From Methylosinus sp. PW1 (GTDB lineage: Bacteria > Pseudomonadota > Alphaproteobacteria > Rhizobiales > Beijerinckiaceae), in contig NZ_JQNK01000002.1 of assembly GCF_000745215.1 (NCBI RefSeq), positions 372,001 through 436,000 on the forward strand: a stretch of 64,000 nucleotides of DNA, in the 5' to 3' direction. The notes below the pieces were generated by a model that saw nothing but the letters and a program-made list of their open reading frames with translations, had not been told where the DNA came from and made no database searches. Below are positions 16,716 through 24,395 of this stretch, one piece after another (the first letter of the stretch is position 1; every line of letters starts with the position of its first letter). A program made the position numbers and the translations under genes.

Positions 16716-16744
16716 AGTTAAGCGGAGCGGGGGAGGCGAGTCAA
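16716..16744 (-). promoter_or_regulatory. sigma70-type promoter of the aroG leader
   Basis: On the minus strand, TTGACT (16739-16744) and TTAACT (16716-16721) are separated by exactly 17 bp, close to the housekeeping consensus. The -10 box ends 8 nt before the leader-peptide ATG, so the transcription start should fall at or within a few bases of that ATG. The promoter sits in the 55-bp gap after the HIT-family gene. Confidence 0.75.
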
Positions 16745-16762
16745 CCGCGACGCGCCGGCGTT

Positions 16763-17113
16763 CTATGGGTCCGGTCGCGCCGGAGGCGGCGGCGTATCCC
16801 CCGATCGTCGAGGAATCAAATGGATGTGCGCATGAAAGATTTTCTGCCCCGCCGCGATCCCGATATTCGAGCCGAAATTGAAGCCCTCGACGTTCGGGTC
16901 GAGGAGGCGGATCGCCGCGCGGATTTCCGCGGCGATCCGATGCAATGCTTCACGTTCGTCGGGCGTCGCTTCGAAAATATCGGAGACATGCCGCTTCGTG
17001 ACAATCAGCGAATGGAGAGGGCGCACCGGGAACTTGTCTCGAATCGCGAAAGCGAGCCCATTCTCGCCGAGGAGCGCGAGCGAATGCCTCGAGCAGAAGG
17101 GACAGGAGACCAT
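16763..17113 (-). CDS. HIT-family (histidine triad) nucleotide-binding protein
   Basis: 116 residues. The N-terminus MVSCPFCSRH has a CxxC as in many zinc-containing HIT proteins. The core RPLHSLIVTKRHVSDIFEATPDE and the C-terminal triad FHAHIHLIPR (HxHxHxx) identify the family. HIT proteins hydrolyse dinucleoside polyphosphates or AMP-linked substrates; the exact substrate is not predictable here. The ATG at 17113 is the only start giving the full N-terminal strand. It lies upstream of aroG but has a separate promoter region downstream of it. Confidence 0.9.
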   Translation of the reverse strand: MVSCPFCSRHSLALLGENGLAFAIRDKFPVRPLHSLIVTKRHVSDIFEATPDEREALHRIAAEIRAAIRLLDPNVEGFNFGSNIGIAAGQKIFHAHIHLIPRRSGDTPPPPARPDP

Positions 17114-17170
17114 GGCTTTTCTTTCGCTCCCCGCCTCGTCGCGGGTCGTTGTGCGCCCTGCCGACGCCGC

Positions 17171-17401
17171 TCAAGGCGCTGGCACGCAGAGTCCCGAATA
17201 TCCGGTCATGCGCGTGTTCAGCGGCGTGCCGTTCTCCCTGCCTTCCGCGGCTATGCCGAGAGAAGCGCGCGGCTGCAGCTTGCGCGCGGCCTCGACGCAT
17301 TTCTCCTCCGTGGCGTAGCCGGGAATGGAGTTGGTCGCCACTGCGCCGGCGGCCTGCGATGTAGTGACGACGAAGGTCGCGACGATGAGCGTGTAGGACA
17401 T
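17171..17401 (-). CDS. small secreted protein of unknown function
   Basis: 76 residues beginning MSYTLIVATFVVTTSQAAGA, a signal peptide. The short mature domain has two Cys residues (KCVEA and SGLCVP) that could form a disulfide. The ATG at 17401 has AGGAGAT about 8 nt upstream and is preferred over an ATG seven codons earlier. Similar tiny exported proteins are common in Hyphomicrobiales; no function is known to me. Confidence 0.6.
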   Translation of the reverse strand: MSYTLIVATFVVTTSQAAGAVATNSIPGYATEEKCVEAARKLQPRASLGIAAEGRENGTPLNTRMTGYSGLCVPAP

Positions 17402-17501
17402 TGAAAATCTCCTCGCGAGCAATGAAAGCGAATGAAAAAGTGACGAAGACGCCCTTACGCGCCGAGACTCTATCGCGAAACGATTGCGAGACTATCGCCG
17501 G

Positions 17502-18260
17502 TCAGCGATAGATTTCGGCGATTTCCAGAAACTCCTTCGCAGTCAAAGAGGCGCCGCCGACGAGCGCGCCATCGACATTTTTCACGCGTAGCAGCTCGGG
17601 GGCGTTGGCGGGCTTCACCGAGCCGCCATAGAGAATGCGCGTCGCCTCGGCGCCGGCGCCGAAGAGGGCGGTGAGCCGGGCGCGGATGGCGGCGTGCATC
17701 TCCGCGACGTCGACAGGCGTCGGCGTGAGGCCGGTGCCGATCGCCCATACGGGCTCATAGGCGACGACGATATGGTCCGGCGCGATGCCGCGCGGCAGCG
17801 AGCCGCCCAGCTGCGCTTCGACGATCGCGGATGCGCGGCCGGCGTCGCGCTCGGCGCGCGTCTCGCCGACGCAGACGATGGGCGTGAGCCCGGCGCGCAG
17901 GCCCGCCTCCGCCTTGGCGCGGATCAGCGCATCGCCCTCGCCATGGTCGGCGCGCCGCTCGCTATGGCCGACGATCACGTAAGACGCGCCGGCGTCGGCG
18001 AGCATTTCGGCGGAAATATCGCCCGTATGCGCGCCGCTCGGCTTTTCGTGGCAGTCCTGCCCGCCGAGCGCGATTTTCGCGCCGGCGAGAATGCGCGCCG
18101 CGCGCTCCAGCAGAGTGACGGGCGGGCAGATCGCCAGCTCGACCTTCTCGCGCAAGGCGGCGTCATAGCGCGCGGCTATGGTTTCGATCTCGCCGAGCGA
18201 CGCCGAAAGCCCGTTCATTTTCCAATTTCCGGCGACGAGCGGGCGCGGCGTGAAAGGCAT
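17502..18260 (-). CDS. tpiA: triosephosphate isomerase
   Basis: 252 residues, normal for TIM. It interconverts dihydroxyacetone phosphate and glyceraldehyde 3-phosphate. The catalytic set is present: Lys14 in AGNWKMNG, His99 in IVGHSERR, and Glu169 in [12 protein letters not shown]. The phosphate-binding [11 protein letters not shown] lies near the C-terminus. The ATG at 18260 gives the standard N-terminus. It is divergent from ndk across about 210 bp. Confidence 0.97.
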   Translation of the reverse strand: MPFTPRPLVAGNWKMNGLSASLGEIETIAARYDAALREKVELAICPPVTLLERAARILAGAKIALGGQDCHEKPSGAHTGDISAEMLADAGASYVIVGHSERRADHGEGDALIRAKAEAGLRAGLTPIVCVGETRAERDAGRASAIVEAQLGGSLPRGIAPDHIVVAYEPVWAIGTGLTPTPVDVAEMHAAIRARLTALFGAGAEATRILYGGSVKPANAPELLRVKNVDGALVGGASLTAKEFLEIAEIYR

Positions 18261-18469
18261 GTCCGGGCGTTCCTCTCAAATAGAGCGATGAAGCGAGCAA
18301 TTCTGGCCATATCAGCGCTCGCCGCCATGGGCAATTCGTCGCGACGCCGCGCGGTTGCGGCCGAATGGAAAATTGTCGCCGCTCGCGCCGGGTTGCCGGG
18401 CGTCCGGTCGACGGCTATAAGCGCCGCGATCTAAAATCCCATCCTCGAACTCGACGAGACGACGCGCCC

Positions 18470-18892
18470 ATGGCGATCGAACGCACATTCTCCATCATCA
18501 AGCCGGACGCCACCAAGCGTAATCTTACCGGCAAGATCAACGCCCTCATCGAGGACGCTGGGCTCCGCATCGTGGCGCAGAAGCGCATCCAGCTGACGCG
18601 CGCGCAGGCCGAGACCTTCTATGGCGTCCACAAGGAGCGCCCCTTCTTCGGCGAGCTGATCGAATCGATCACCTCCGGCCCGGTCGTCGTCCAGGTTCTG
18701 GAAGGCGAAGGCGCCATCGCCAAATATCGCGCCGTCATGGGCGCGACCAATCCGGCGAGCGCCGATCCGGGCACGATCCGCAAGGAATTCGCCGTCTCCA
18801 TCGGCGAGAATTCCGTGCATGGCTCCGACGCGCCGGAGACGGCGGCGATCGAGATCCCGCAGTTCTTCTCCGGCAATGAGATCGTCGGCTGA
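18470..18892 (+). CDS. ndk: nucleoside diphosphate kinase
   Basis: 140 residues, standard for bacterial Ndk. It begins [19 protein letters not shown], with the family's KPD motif at residues 11-13. The phosphorylated catalytic His117 is in NSVHGSD. It transfers the gamma-phosphate from ATP to other nucleoside diphosphates. A longer in-frame extension upstream (from 18365) does not resemble Ndk. The gene ends 1 bp before the convergent GST gene. Confidence 0.97.
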   Translation: MAIERTFSIIKPDATKRNLTGKINALIEDAGLRIVAQKRIQLTRAQAETFYGVHKERPFFGELIESITSGPVVVQVLEGEGAIAKYRAVMGATNPASADPGTIRKEFAVSIGENSVHGSDAPETAAIEIPQFFSGNEIVG

Positions 18893-18893
18893 G

Positions 18894-19604
18894 TCAGCCG
18901 GCGGCATAGCTCGGAAAATAGGCGGCGAGCAGCCGGTCGCGATAAGCGACGAGATTCGGCTTGCTCGCCACCGCATCGCGGAGCGGCGACACGAGCTCGG
19001 AAATCAGCGTCTGCGTCACCATGGCGAAGGCGGCTGCGTCCACCGCGCTAGGCGCCGCGCCGAAGAGATAGGGCTTGTCGCCGAGCAGGGTGGAGAGCGC
19101 GTCTATGTCGCGCCGCCCGAGTTCGGCGAGCTGCTCATTCGTATGACGGCCGAGGCCCTGCGCCGTGAGCGTGCGGGCGATCTTCTTGCGGATCAGCGCT
19201 TTGGCCAGCGGTCGCACGATCGCCGGCGCGCGCGAGAAGAATTGCGCCGGCCCGCGCGCGAAATTGCCGTCGTCGATCCAGCGCGCCTGCACCAGCAGCC
19301 AGTAATAATGCTCCTCCAGCATTTTCTCGATCGCCCAGCCGGCGGCGCGCTGCTCGGGCGTGAGGCCGGCGTCGAAATCTATGCCATAGGTTTTTTCGAG
19401 ATAGAGGCGGATGAAGGTCGAATCGGCGACGATCGTCCCCTCGTCGTCGATGAAGGGCAGCTTGCCCTTGGGCGCGCGGCCGAAGCCGGAATGATCCTCG
19501 ACATAGCGAAGTCCGGCGAATTTCAGCAGCGCCATGGTCTTGAGCACAAAGGGGCTTGCATCCGGGAGGCCGAAATAAGGACCGAACGAGTATAATTTTA
19601 TCAT
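18894..19604 (-). CDS. glutathione S-transferase family protein (metaxin/FAX-like)
   Basis: 236 residues from the ATG at 19604 (MIKLYSFGPYFGLPDASPF), which has AGAGAGG upstream. The N-terminal thioredoxin-like half contains GKLPFIDDEGTIVADSTFI, in which the cis-Pro and the Asp-Ser pair contact glutathione in GSTs. The C-terminal half is all helical. The length and the sequence around KPYLFG resemble the failed-axon/metaxin branch rather than classic GSTs. Substrate unknown. A 10-bp inverted repeat lies 33-65 nt upstream of the start and may be an operator. Confidence 0.85.
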   Translation of the reverse strand: MIKLYSFGPYFGLPDASPFVLKTMALLKFAGLRYVEDHSGFGRAPKGKLPFIDDEGTIVADSTFIRLYLEKTYGIDFDAGLTPEQRAAGWAIEKMLEEHYYWLLVQARWIDDGNFARGPAQFFSRAPAIVRPLAKALIRKKIARTLTAQGLGRHTNEQLAELGRRDIDALSTLLGDKPYLFGAAPSAVDAAAFAMVTQTLISELVSPLRDAVASKPNLVAYRDRLLAAYFPSYAAG

Positions 19605-19636
19605 TGTCGAAAACCTCTCTGCGGAAGCCGCTTCGA

Positions 19637-19669
19637 GAATATGATCGAGAAACTGCAAAGATCATATTC
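19637..19669. promoter_or_regulatory. operator-like inverted repeat upstream of the GST gene
   Basis: GAATATGATC and GATCATATTC form a perfect 10-bp inverted repeat separated by 13 bp, in an AT-rich pocket between the GST gene and a divergent small membrane gene. The size and symmetry fit a dimeric repressor site. Which regulator binds is unknown; no regulator gene is adjacent. Confidence 0.4.
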
Positions 19670-19750
19670 GTGACCGACAAAGATTAGTAAGTCTCGTATC
19701 TTTGCGTTAACATTGGGGCTGATCCGCATGACGGTGGCAAGGGCGATCTG

Positions 19751-20086
19751 ATGACGAAACGCTGGGTCTATTGGGGGGCGAGGGCGGCAGGCCTGCTGGC
19801 GCTCACGATTCTGCTCGTAGCGACGCCCTTCGACGGCGCGCTCGGCCTCGCAAAGCTTTTGGCTATCGGCGTTTATCTCTGCTGGTTCGCGCTTCCGAGC
19901 CCGTGCAAGGGCGGCGCTTCCTATCCCTTCGGCCATGGCTTTCGCAACGGCGCCGGATGTCCGCGGCAGGATCAGCCGGAGGAGGGGACGGCGAGCGCCG
20001 CCTGCGGCGATGGGCTCACGCCGACAACGCGATTGCCCTCGACCCTGACGGCGCCGGAAGCGACGAGGCGCAACGCGCGCGGATAG
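19751..20086 (+). CDS. possible small membrane protein
   Basis: 111 residues from the ATG at 19751. The first half has two hydrophobic stretches (GLLALTILLVATPF and AKLLAIGVYLCWFAL), and its GC-rich third codon positions look genuinely coding. The second half runs antisense into the 3' end of purN and is low-complexity, so the C-terminus is doubtful. No strong ribosome-binding site is seen. It may be a real two-helix membrane peptide, a gene whose 3' end has decayed, or a chance frame. Confidence 0.35.
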   Translation: MTKRWVYWGARAAGLLALTILLVATPFDGALGLAKLLAIGVYLCWFALPSPCKGGASYPFGHGFRNGAGCPRQDQPEEGTASAACGDGLTPTTRLPSTLTAPEATRRNARG

Positions 20087-20625
20087 AGCAAATGCTCCTG
20101 CTCGAGCACGCGCGCCGCGAGACTGTCGGGCGTGTCGGAATCGAGCACGGAGATGGCGGATTGGGCGACGATCGGCCCTTCGTCCATTTCCGGAACCACG
20201 AAATGGACGGTGCAGCCGTGGATTTTCACGCCATCGGCGAGCGCCCGCTCATGCGTGTGCAGGCCGCGAAAGGCGGGCAGCAGCGCCGGGTGAATATTGA
20301 GCATGCGCCCCCGCCATTGGCCAATGAACCAGGGCGTCAGCAGCCGCATGAAGCCGGCGAGGCAGAGAAAGTCGATTCGATGCGTCTCCAGCACGATTTG
20401 CAGCGAGCGCTCGAACTCCTCGCGGCCGGCGTAGATTTTGTGATCGACCGCGGCGACGGCGATTCCGGCCGCCTTGGCCTTGGCGAGGCCTGCGGCCTCC
20501 GGGCGATTGGAGACGACCAGCGCGATCTCGGCCGGAAAATCCGGCGCGCGGGCCGCCTCGATCAGCGCGTCCATATTGGAGCCGCGCCCGGAAATGAGGA
20601 TCGCCGTGCGCAGCCGCCGGCTCAC
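19972..20625 (-). CDS. purN: phosphoribosylglycinamide formyltransferase
   Basis: 217 residues. It transfers a formyl group from 10-formyl-THF to GAR, an early step of purine synthesis. The phosphate loop GRGSN is at residues 13-17. The catalytic Asn-His is in [12 protein letters not shown], and the catalytic Asp is within VPEMDEGPI. The ATG at 20625 overlaps the purM stop by 4 bp, so the two are translationally coupled. Confidence 0.97.
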   Translation of the reverse strand: MSRRLRTAILISGRGSNMDALIEAARAPDFPAEIALVVSNRPEAAGLAKAKAAGIAVAAVDHKIYAGREEFERSLQIVLETHRIDFLCLAGFMRLLTPWFIGQWRGRMLNIHPALLPAFRGLHTHERALADGVKIHGCTVHFVVPEMDEGPIVAQSAISVLDSDTPDSLAARVLEQEHLLYPRALRLVASGAVRVEGNRVVGVSPSPQAALAVPSSG

Positions 20626-21689
20626 AGCGGCAGCGTCCCGCGCGTGACGACGCGCGGCCCGTCGCCCGCCGATGTGATCTCGCCAATGGCGATCGGCGTC
20701 TCGCCGGCCTCGCGCAGCGCCGTCACGGCTTCCGTCGCGCCGTCCTCGGCCACGACCACGACCATGCCGATTCCGCAGTTGAAGGTGCGCAGCATTTCGG
20801 CTTCCGCGACGCCGCCCGTCAGCGCGAGCCAGGAGAAGACCGGCGGCGGCCGAAATGCGCCGAGATCGAGCGCGGCGCCCAATCCCTTGGGCAGCACGCG
20901 CGGCAGATTGTCGGGAAAGCCGCCGCCGGTGATATGGGCGAGGGCGAGGATTTTCTCGCTGCGCTTCAGCGCCGCCAGCAGCGGCTTCACATAGAGGCGC
21001 GTCGGCGTGAGCAGCGCCTCGGCCAGCGTCCGCCCGGCCGCGAAGGGCGCGGGGGCGTCCCAGGCGAGGCCCGACTCGGCGACGATGCGGCGGATGAGCG
21101 AGAAGCCGTTGGAATGGGCGCCGGAGGAGGGCAGGCCGAACAGGAGATCGCCTTCCCTCACCTCGGCGCGCGGCAGCAGGCGCGAGCGCTCGGCGGCTCC
21201 GACGGCGAAGCCGGCGAGATCATAGTCGCCCTTGGAATAAAGGCCCGGCATTTCCGCCGTCTCGCCGCCCAGCAGCGCGCAGCCGGCCTCGACGCAGCCG
21301 GCGGCGATCCCCGAGACGACGGCAGCCGCCGCATCCGGCTCGAGCTTGCCGCTCGCGTAATAGTCGAGAAAGAACAGAGGCTCCGCGCCCTGCACGACGA
21401 GATCATTGACGCACATTGCGACGAGATCGACGCCGATCGTGCCGTGGAGGCCCGATTCTATGGCGATCTTGATCTTGGTGCCGACGCCGTCATTGGCGGC
21501 GACCAGCACTGGATCGGTAAAGCCCGCCGCCTTGAGATCGAAGAGGCCGCCGAAGCCGCCGATCTCGCCATCCGCACCCGGCCGGCGCGTCGCGCGCACG
21601 GCGGGACGGATGAGGTCCACCAGCCGATTTCCAGCGTCAATGTCGACGCCGGCCTGGGCGTAAGTGAGACCTTTTTGTCCTGCCGCCAT
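20622..21689 (-). CDS. purM: phosphoribosylformylglycinamidine cyclo-ligase (AIR synthetase)
   Basis: 355 residues, normal for PurM. It catalyses ATP-dependent ring closure of FGAM to AIR. Family segments seen are [13 protein letters not shown] at the start, [25 protein letters not shown], and [15 protein letters not shown]. It is followed by purN with a 4-bp overlap, the usual purMN pair. Upstream lies a large palindrome (21779-21836) that separates it from the end of the SUF cluster. Confidence 0.97.
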   Translation of the reverse strand: MAAGQKGLTYAQAGVDIDAGNRLVDLIRPAVRATRRPGADGEIGGFGGLFDLKAAGFTDPVLVAANDGVGTKIKIAIESGLHGTIGVDLVAMCVNDLVVQGAEPLFFLDYYASGKLEPDAAAAVVSGIAAGCVEAGCALLGGETAEMPGLYSKGDYDLAGFAVGAAERSRLLPRAEVREGDLLFGLPSSGAHSNGFSLIRRIVAESGLAWDAPAPFAAGRTLAEALLTPTRLYVKPLLAALKRSEKILALAHITGGGFPDNLPRVLPKGLGAALDLGAFRPPPVFSWLALTGGVAEAEMLRTFNCGIGMVVVVAEDGATEAVTALREAGETPIAIGEITSAGDGPRVVTRGTLPL

Positions 21690-21778
21690 TGCGATATCCC
21701 GCGCTCGATTTCGAGCCTGCGGCCTAGCGCCTTACGCGGCCCGGCGCAATCCGTTTTGCGGACCGGCCGGCCGATAGA

Positions 21779-21836
21779 GCGAGCCTGAAGGCTCGCGGTC
21801 CAGGGCGCACATTGGACCGCGAGCCTTCAGGCTCGC
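21779..21836. repeat. large perfect palindrome between purM and the SUF cluster
   Basis: Two 24-bp arms (21779-21802 and 21813-21836) are perfect inverted copies around a 10-nt loop. Each arm is itself partly palindromic (GCGAGCCTGAAGGCTCGC). There is no U-rich tract on either side, so it is not a standard Rho-independent terminator. It may be a dispersed REP-like element, or a structure that protects or ends the SUF transcript. Confidence 0.75.
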
Positions 21837-21851
21837 ATCTGATTCCCGGGC

Positions 21852-22220
21852 TCAGCCGGCCACATGCTTCTCCACGGCGCTCGGATCGACCGGGTTGAGC
21901 TCGACGCTCTCGCCGCAGCCGCAGGCCGAGGTCTGGTTCGGATTCTGGAACACGAAGCTCGAGGAGAATTGCTGCACGTCGAGGTCCATGCGCGTGCCGA
22001 GCAGATAGATGACCGCCTGGCCGGCGACGATGACGCGCGCGCCTTTTTCCTCGATCACCTCGTCGCCGGGCGAGGGCTCGGCCAGCTCCATCTTATAGGC
22101 CATGCCGGCGCAGCCGCTCTTCTCCACCGAGATGCGCAGCCCGATATTGGCGTTCTCGGCGCCGGCGAGCAGGCCGCGCACGCGCTCCGCCGCGGAGTCG
22201 CTGAGGCTCATGACGTTCAT
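21852..22220 (-). CDS. sufA: A-type iron-sulfur carrier (HesB/IscA/SufA family)
   Basis: 122 residues. The three conserved cysteines are present: one in KSGCAGMAY and the CGC pair in QTSACGCGESV. They bind an Fe-S cluster for delivery to target proteins. It is the last gene of the minus-strand SUF cluster. Within the family it could be named SufA or ErpA; position favours SufA. The ATG at 22220 (MNVMSLSD) is used; an ATG three codons later is also possible. Confidence 0.92.
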   Translation of the reverse strand: MNVMSLSDSAAERVRGLLAGAENANIGLRISVEKSGCAGMAYKMELAEPSPGDEVIEEKGARVIVAGQAVIYLLGTRMDLDVQQFSSSFVFQNPNQTSACGCGESVELNPVDPSAVEKHVAG

Positions 22221-22277
22221 CTGTTCGCTCCCTACATCCCTTCATCTTCCGCGTGGATGCGCGGCCAGACGTCGCGA

Positions 22278-22703
22278 TCAATAATTCTTCCATATGCCCG
22301 GCGTCGCCAGCTCGACGAGATTGTCGTCTGGATCGCGGAAATAAAGGCTCCGCCCGCCGCGCGGCCACTGCATCCGCGCCTCGATCGGCACATTCTTCTC
22401 CGCGAGCCGTCGCTCCCACAGGCCGAGATCCTCGGGCCGGATCGCGAGCGCGAAATGCAAGCGCCCGCGACCTTCATGCGGCGGTATCTCGCCCCCCGGC
22501 AGAACCACCGCCTCGCCCATCGCTTCCCGCGCGAACAGTAGAAGCACGCTGCGCGGTCCGCAATCATAGGCGATCAGCCGCTGATCGGCGAACATGGGCT
22601 CGAGGCCGAGCGCATCCTCATAGAAACGCGAGGCGCGCGCCAAATCCTCGACATAGAGAGCCGTTTCGAGACACCCGTCGATTTTCGGCGCGGGCGCTTC
22701 CAT
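22278..22703 (-). CDS. VOC/glyoxalase-family protein inside the SUF cluster
   Basis: 141 residues with the paired beta-alpha-beta-beta-beta units of the vicinal oxygen chelate fold: ETALYVEDLARASRFYEDALGL at the start and GGRSLYFRDPDDNLVELATPG at the end. Glu in NLVEL is the usual metal ligand, and His in GRLHFAL is the probable second-half partner. These enzymes act as dioxygenases, lyases or resistance proteins; the substrate is not predictable. It sits between the SufT-like and SufA genes on the same strand. Its link to Fe-S assembly is positional only. Confidence 0.85.
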   Translation of the reverse strand: MEAPAPKIDGCLETALYVEDLARASRFYEDALGLEPMFADQRLIAYDCGPRSVLLLFAREAMGEAVVLPGGEIPPHEGRGRLHFALAIRPEDLGLWERRLAEKNVPIEARMQWPRGGRSLYFRDPDDNLVELATPGIWKNY

Positions 22704-22718
22704 CGGATCTCCTCATTC

Positions 22719-23129
22719 TCACCACATGTCGAGCGTCATGCGGGCTTCGTCCGACATGCGGCTCTGATCCCATGGCGGCTCGAAGACGAGCTTGACGATC
22801 ACGGCCATCACGCCCGGCACCAAGCTCACCGAGCTCTGCACCTGCTCGACGATCGTGCCGGCGACGGGGCAGCCCGGCGCGGTCAATGTCATGTCGATAT
22901 AGACGACGTCCTCGGGCGTGATGTCGATATTGTAGATGAGGCCGAGCTCGAAAATATCGGCAGGAATCTCAGGGTCCTGCACGGTCTTCAGCGCGGCGAT
23001 GATGCCTTGCGTCAGCCGCTCGACATCTTCCTTGGACCGGCCCGCGGGCAGGGGCTGCTGCTCCTCCCGCGTCAGCTCCCGACCGGTCACGACTTCCTGC
23101 GGCTCCACCGCGTCATCGGTCTTGGTCAC
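22719..23129 (-). CDS. sufT: SufT-like Fe-S assembly factor (DUF59/MIP18 family)
   Basis: 136 residues. After a variable N-terminus comes the DUF59 core: ALKTVQDPEIPADIFELGLIYNI, YIDMTLTAPGCPVAG with the conserved Cys, and LVFEPPWDQSRMSDEARMTLDMW at the end. This family helps Fe-S cluster maturation. It lies 15 bp downstream of sufS on the same strand, as in many alphaproteobacterial suf operons. Confidence 0.92.
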   Translation of the reverse strand: MTKTDDAVEPQEVVTGRELTREEQQPLPAGRSKEDVERLTQGIIAALKTVQDPEIPADIFELGLIYNIDITPEDVVYIDMTLTAPGCPVAGTIVEQVQSSVSLVPGVMAVIVKLVFEPPWDQSRMSDEARMTLDMW

Positions 23130-23144
23130 GATTCTGTCTCCTTA

Positions 23145-24395
23145 TCAAGAAAACAGCGCCTTCGCTTTCAGCAGCGCTTCCGCCAGGCGGTCGACCTCGT
23201 CGCGGGTATTATACATTGCGAAAGAGGCGCGGCAGGTGGAGGTGACGTTGAAGCGCTGTAATAGCGGCATGGCGCAATGGGTTCCGGCGCGCACGGCGAC
23301 GCCCGAGCGGTCGATAACGGTCGCTATGTCGTGGGCATGGGCCTCCGGCATGTCGAAAGCGACGATCGGTCCCTTATCTTTGGCGTGACCGAAGATTCGA
23401 AGCCCCGGTATAACGGAGAGGCGCTCATGCGCATAGGCGGTGAGATCGGCCTCATGGGCGCGGATCGCCGGGCGGCCGATCTTCTGCATATATTCGAGCG
23501 CCGCGCCGAGCCCCGCCGCCTGCACGATGGGCGGCGTGCCGGCCTCGAATCGATGCGGCGGCGTGTTGTAGGTCACATAGTCGCGCGTGACCGTCTCGAT
23601 CATCTCGCCGCCGCCGGCGAAGGGCGGCAGCTTCTCCAGCCACTCGCGCTTGCCATAGAGAGCGCCGATGCCGGTCGGCCCATAGAGCTTGTGGCCGGTG
23701 ATGATGTAGAAATCGACGTCCAGCGCGCGCACGTCGACGTCGAGATGCACCGCGCCCTGCGAGCCGTCGACGAGCACCGGCACGCCATGAGAATGGGCGA
23801 TGCGCACGATATCGGCGATCGGCGTCGGCGCCGCCAGCACATTGGACATATGCGTCAGCGCGACGATCTTCGTCCGCGGCGTGATGAGCTTCTCGAAATC
23901 CTCTAGCGAGAAGACGCCGTCATCGTCGGTCTCGATCCATTTCAGCACCGCGCCCTTGCGCTCGCGCAGGAAATGCCACGGCACGATATTGGAGTGATGC
24001 TCCATTATCGAGAGGATAATCTCGTCGCCCTCGCCGATATGGGCGAGGCCGTAGGAGGAGGCGACGAGATTGATCGCCTCCGTCGCGCCGCGCGTGAAGA
24101 TGATCTCCTCGCGATCGCCGGCGTTGAGGAAGCGGCGCAAGGTCTCGCGCGCGCCCTCATAGGCGTCGGTCGCCGCATTGGCGAGATAATGCAGGCCGCG
24201 ATGCACATTGGCGTATTCGTGCTCGTAGACCTGGGAGATGCGCTCGATCACCTGCCGCGGCTTCTGCGCCGAGGCGGCGTTGTCGAGATAGACGAGATCC
24301 TTGCCATAGGGCTTTTCGGCCAGGATCGGAAAGTCGCGGCGGATCGCCTCGACGTCATAGGCGGGCGTGGCCTCGGCCAAGAGCGGCTGGTTCAC
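23145..24395 (-). CDS. sufS: cysteine desulfurase, SufS type (class II)
   Basis: 416 residues. It removes sulfur from cysteine to form a persulfide for cluster assembly. The PLP lysine is Lys236 in ITGHKLYGP. The catalytic Cys374 in RAGTHCAMPL is in the short loop typical of SufS/group II. Also seen are YLDNAASAQKP near the N-terminus and FTRGATEAINLVA. The start overlaps the sufD stop by 4 bp. Confidence 0.97.
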   Translation of the reverse strand: MNQPLLAEATPAYDVEAIRRDFPILAEKPYGKDLVYLDNAASAQKPRQVIERISQVYEHEYANVHRGLHYLANAATDAYEGARETLRRFLNAGDREEIIFTRGATEAINLVASSYGLAHIGEGDEIILSIMEHHSNIVPWHFLRERKGAVLKWIETDDDGVFSLEDFEKLITPRTKIVALTHMSNVLAAPTPIADIVRIAHSHGVPVLVDGSQGAVHLDVDVRALDVDFYIITGHKLYGPTGIGALYGKREWLEKLPPFAGGGEMIETVTRDYVTYNTPPHRFEAGTPPIVQAAGLGAALEYMQKIGRPAIRAHEADLTAYAHERLSVIPGLRIFGHAKDKGPIVAFDMPEAHAHDIATVIDRSGVAVRAGTHCAMPLLQRFNVTSTCRASFAMYNTRDEVDRLAEALLKAKALFS

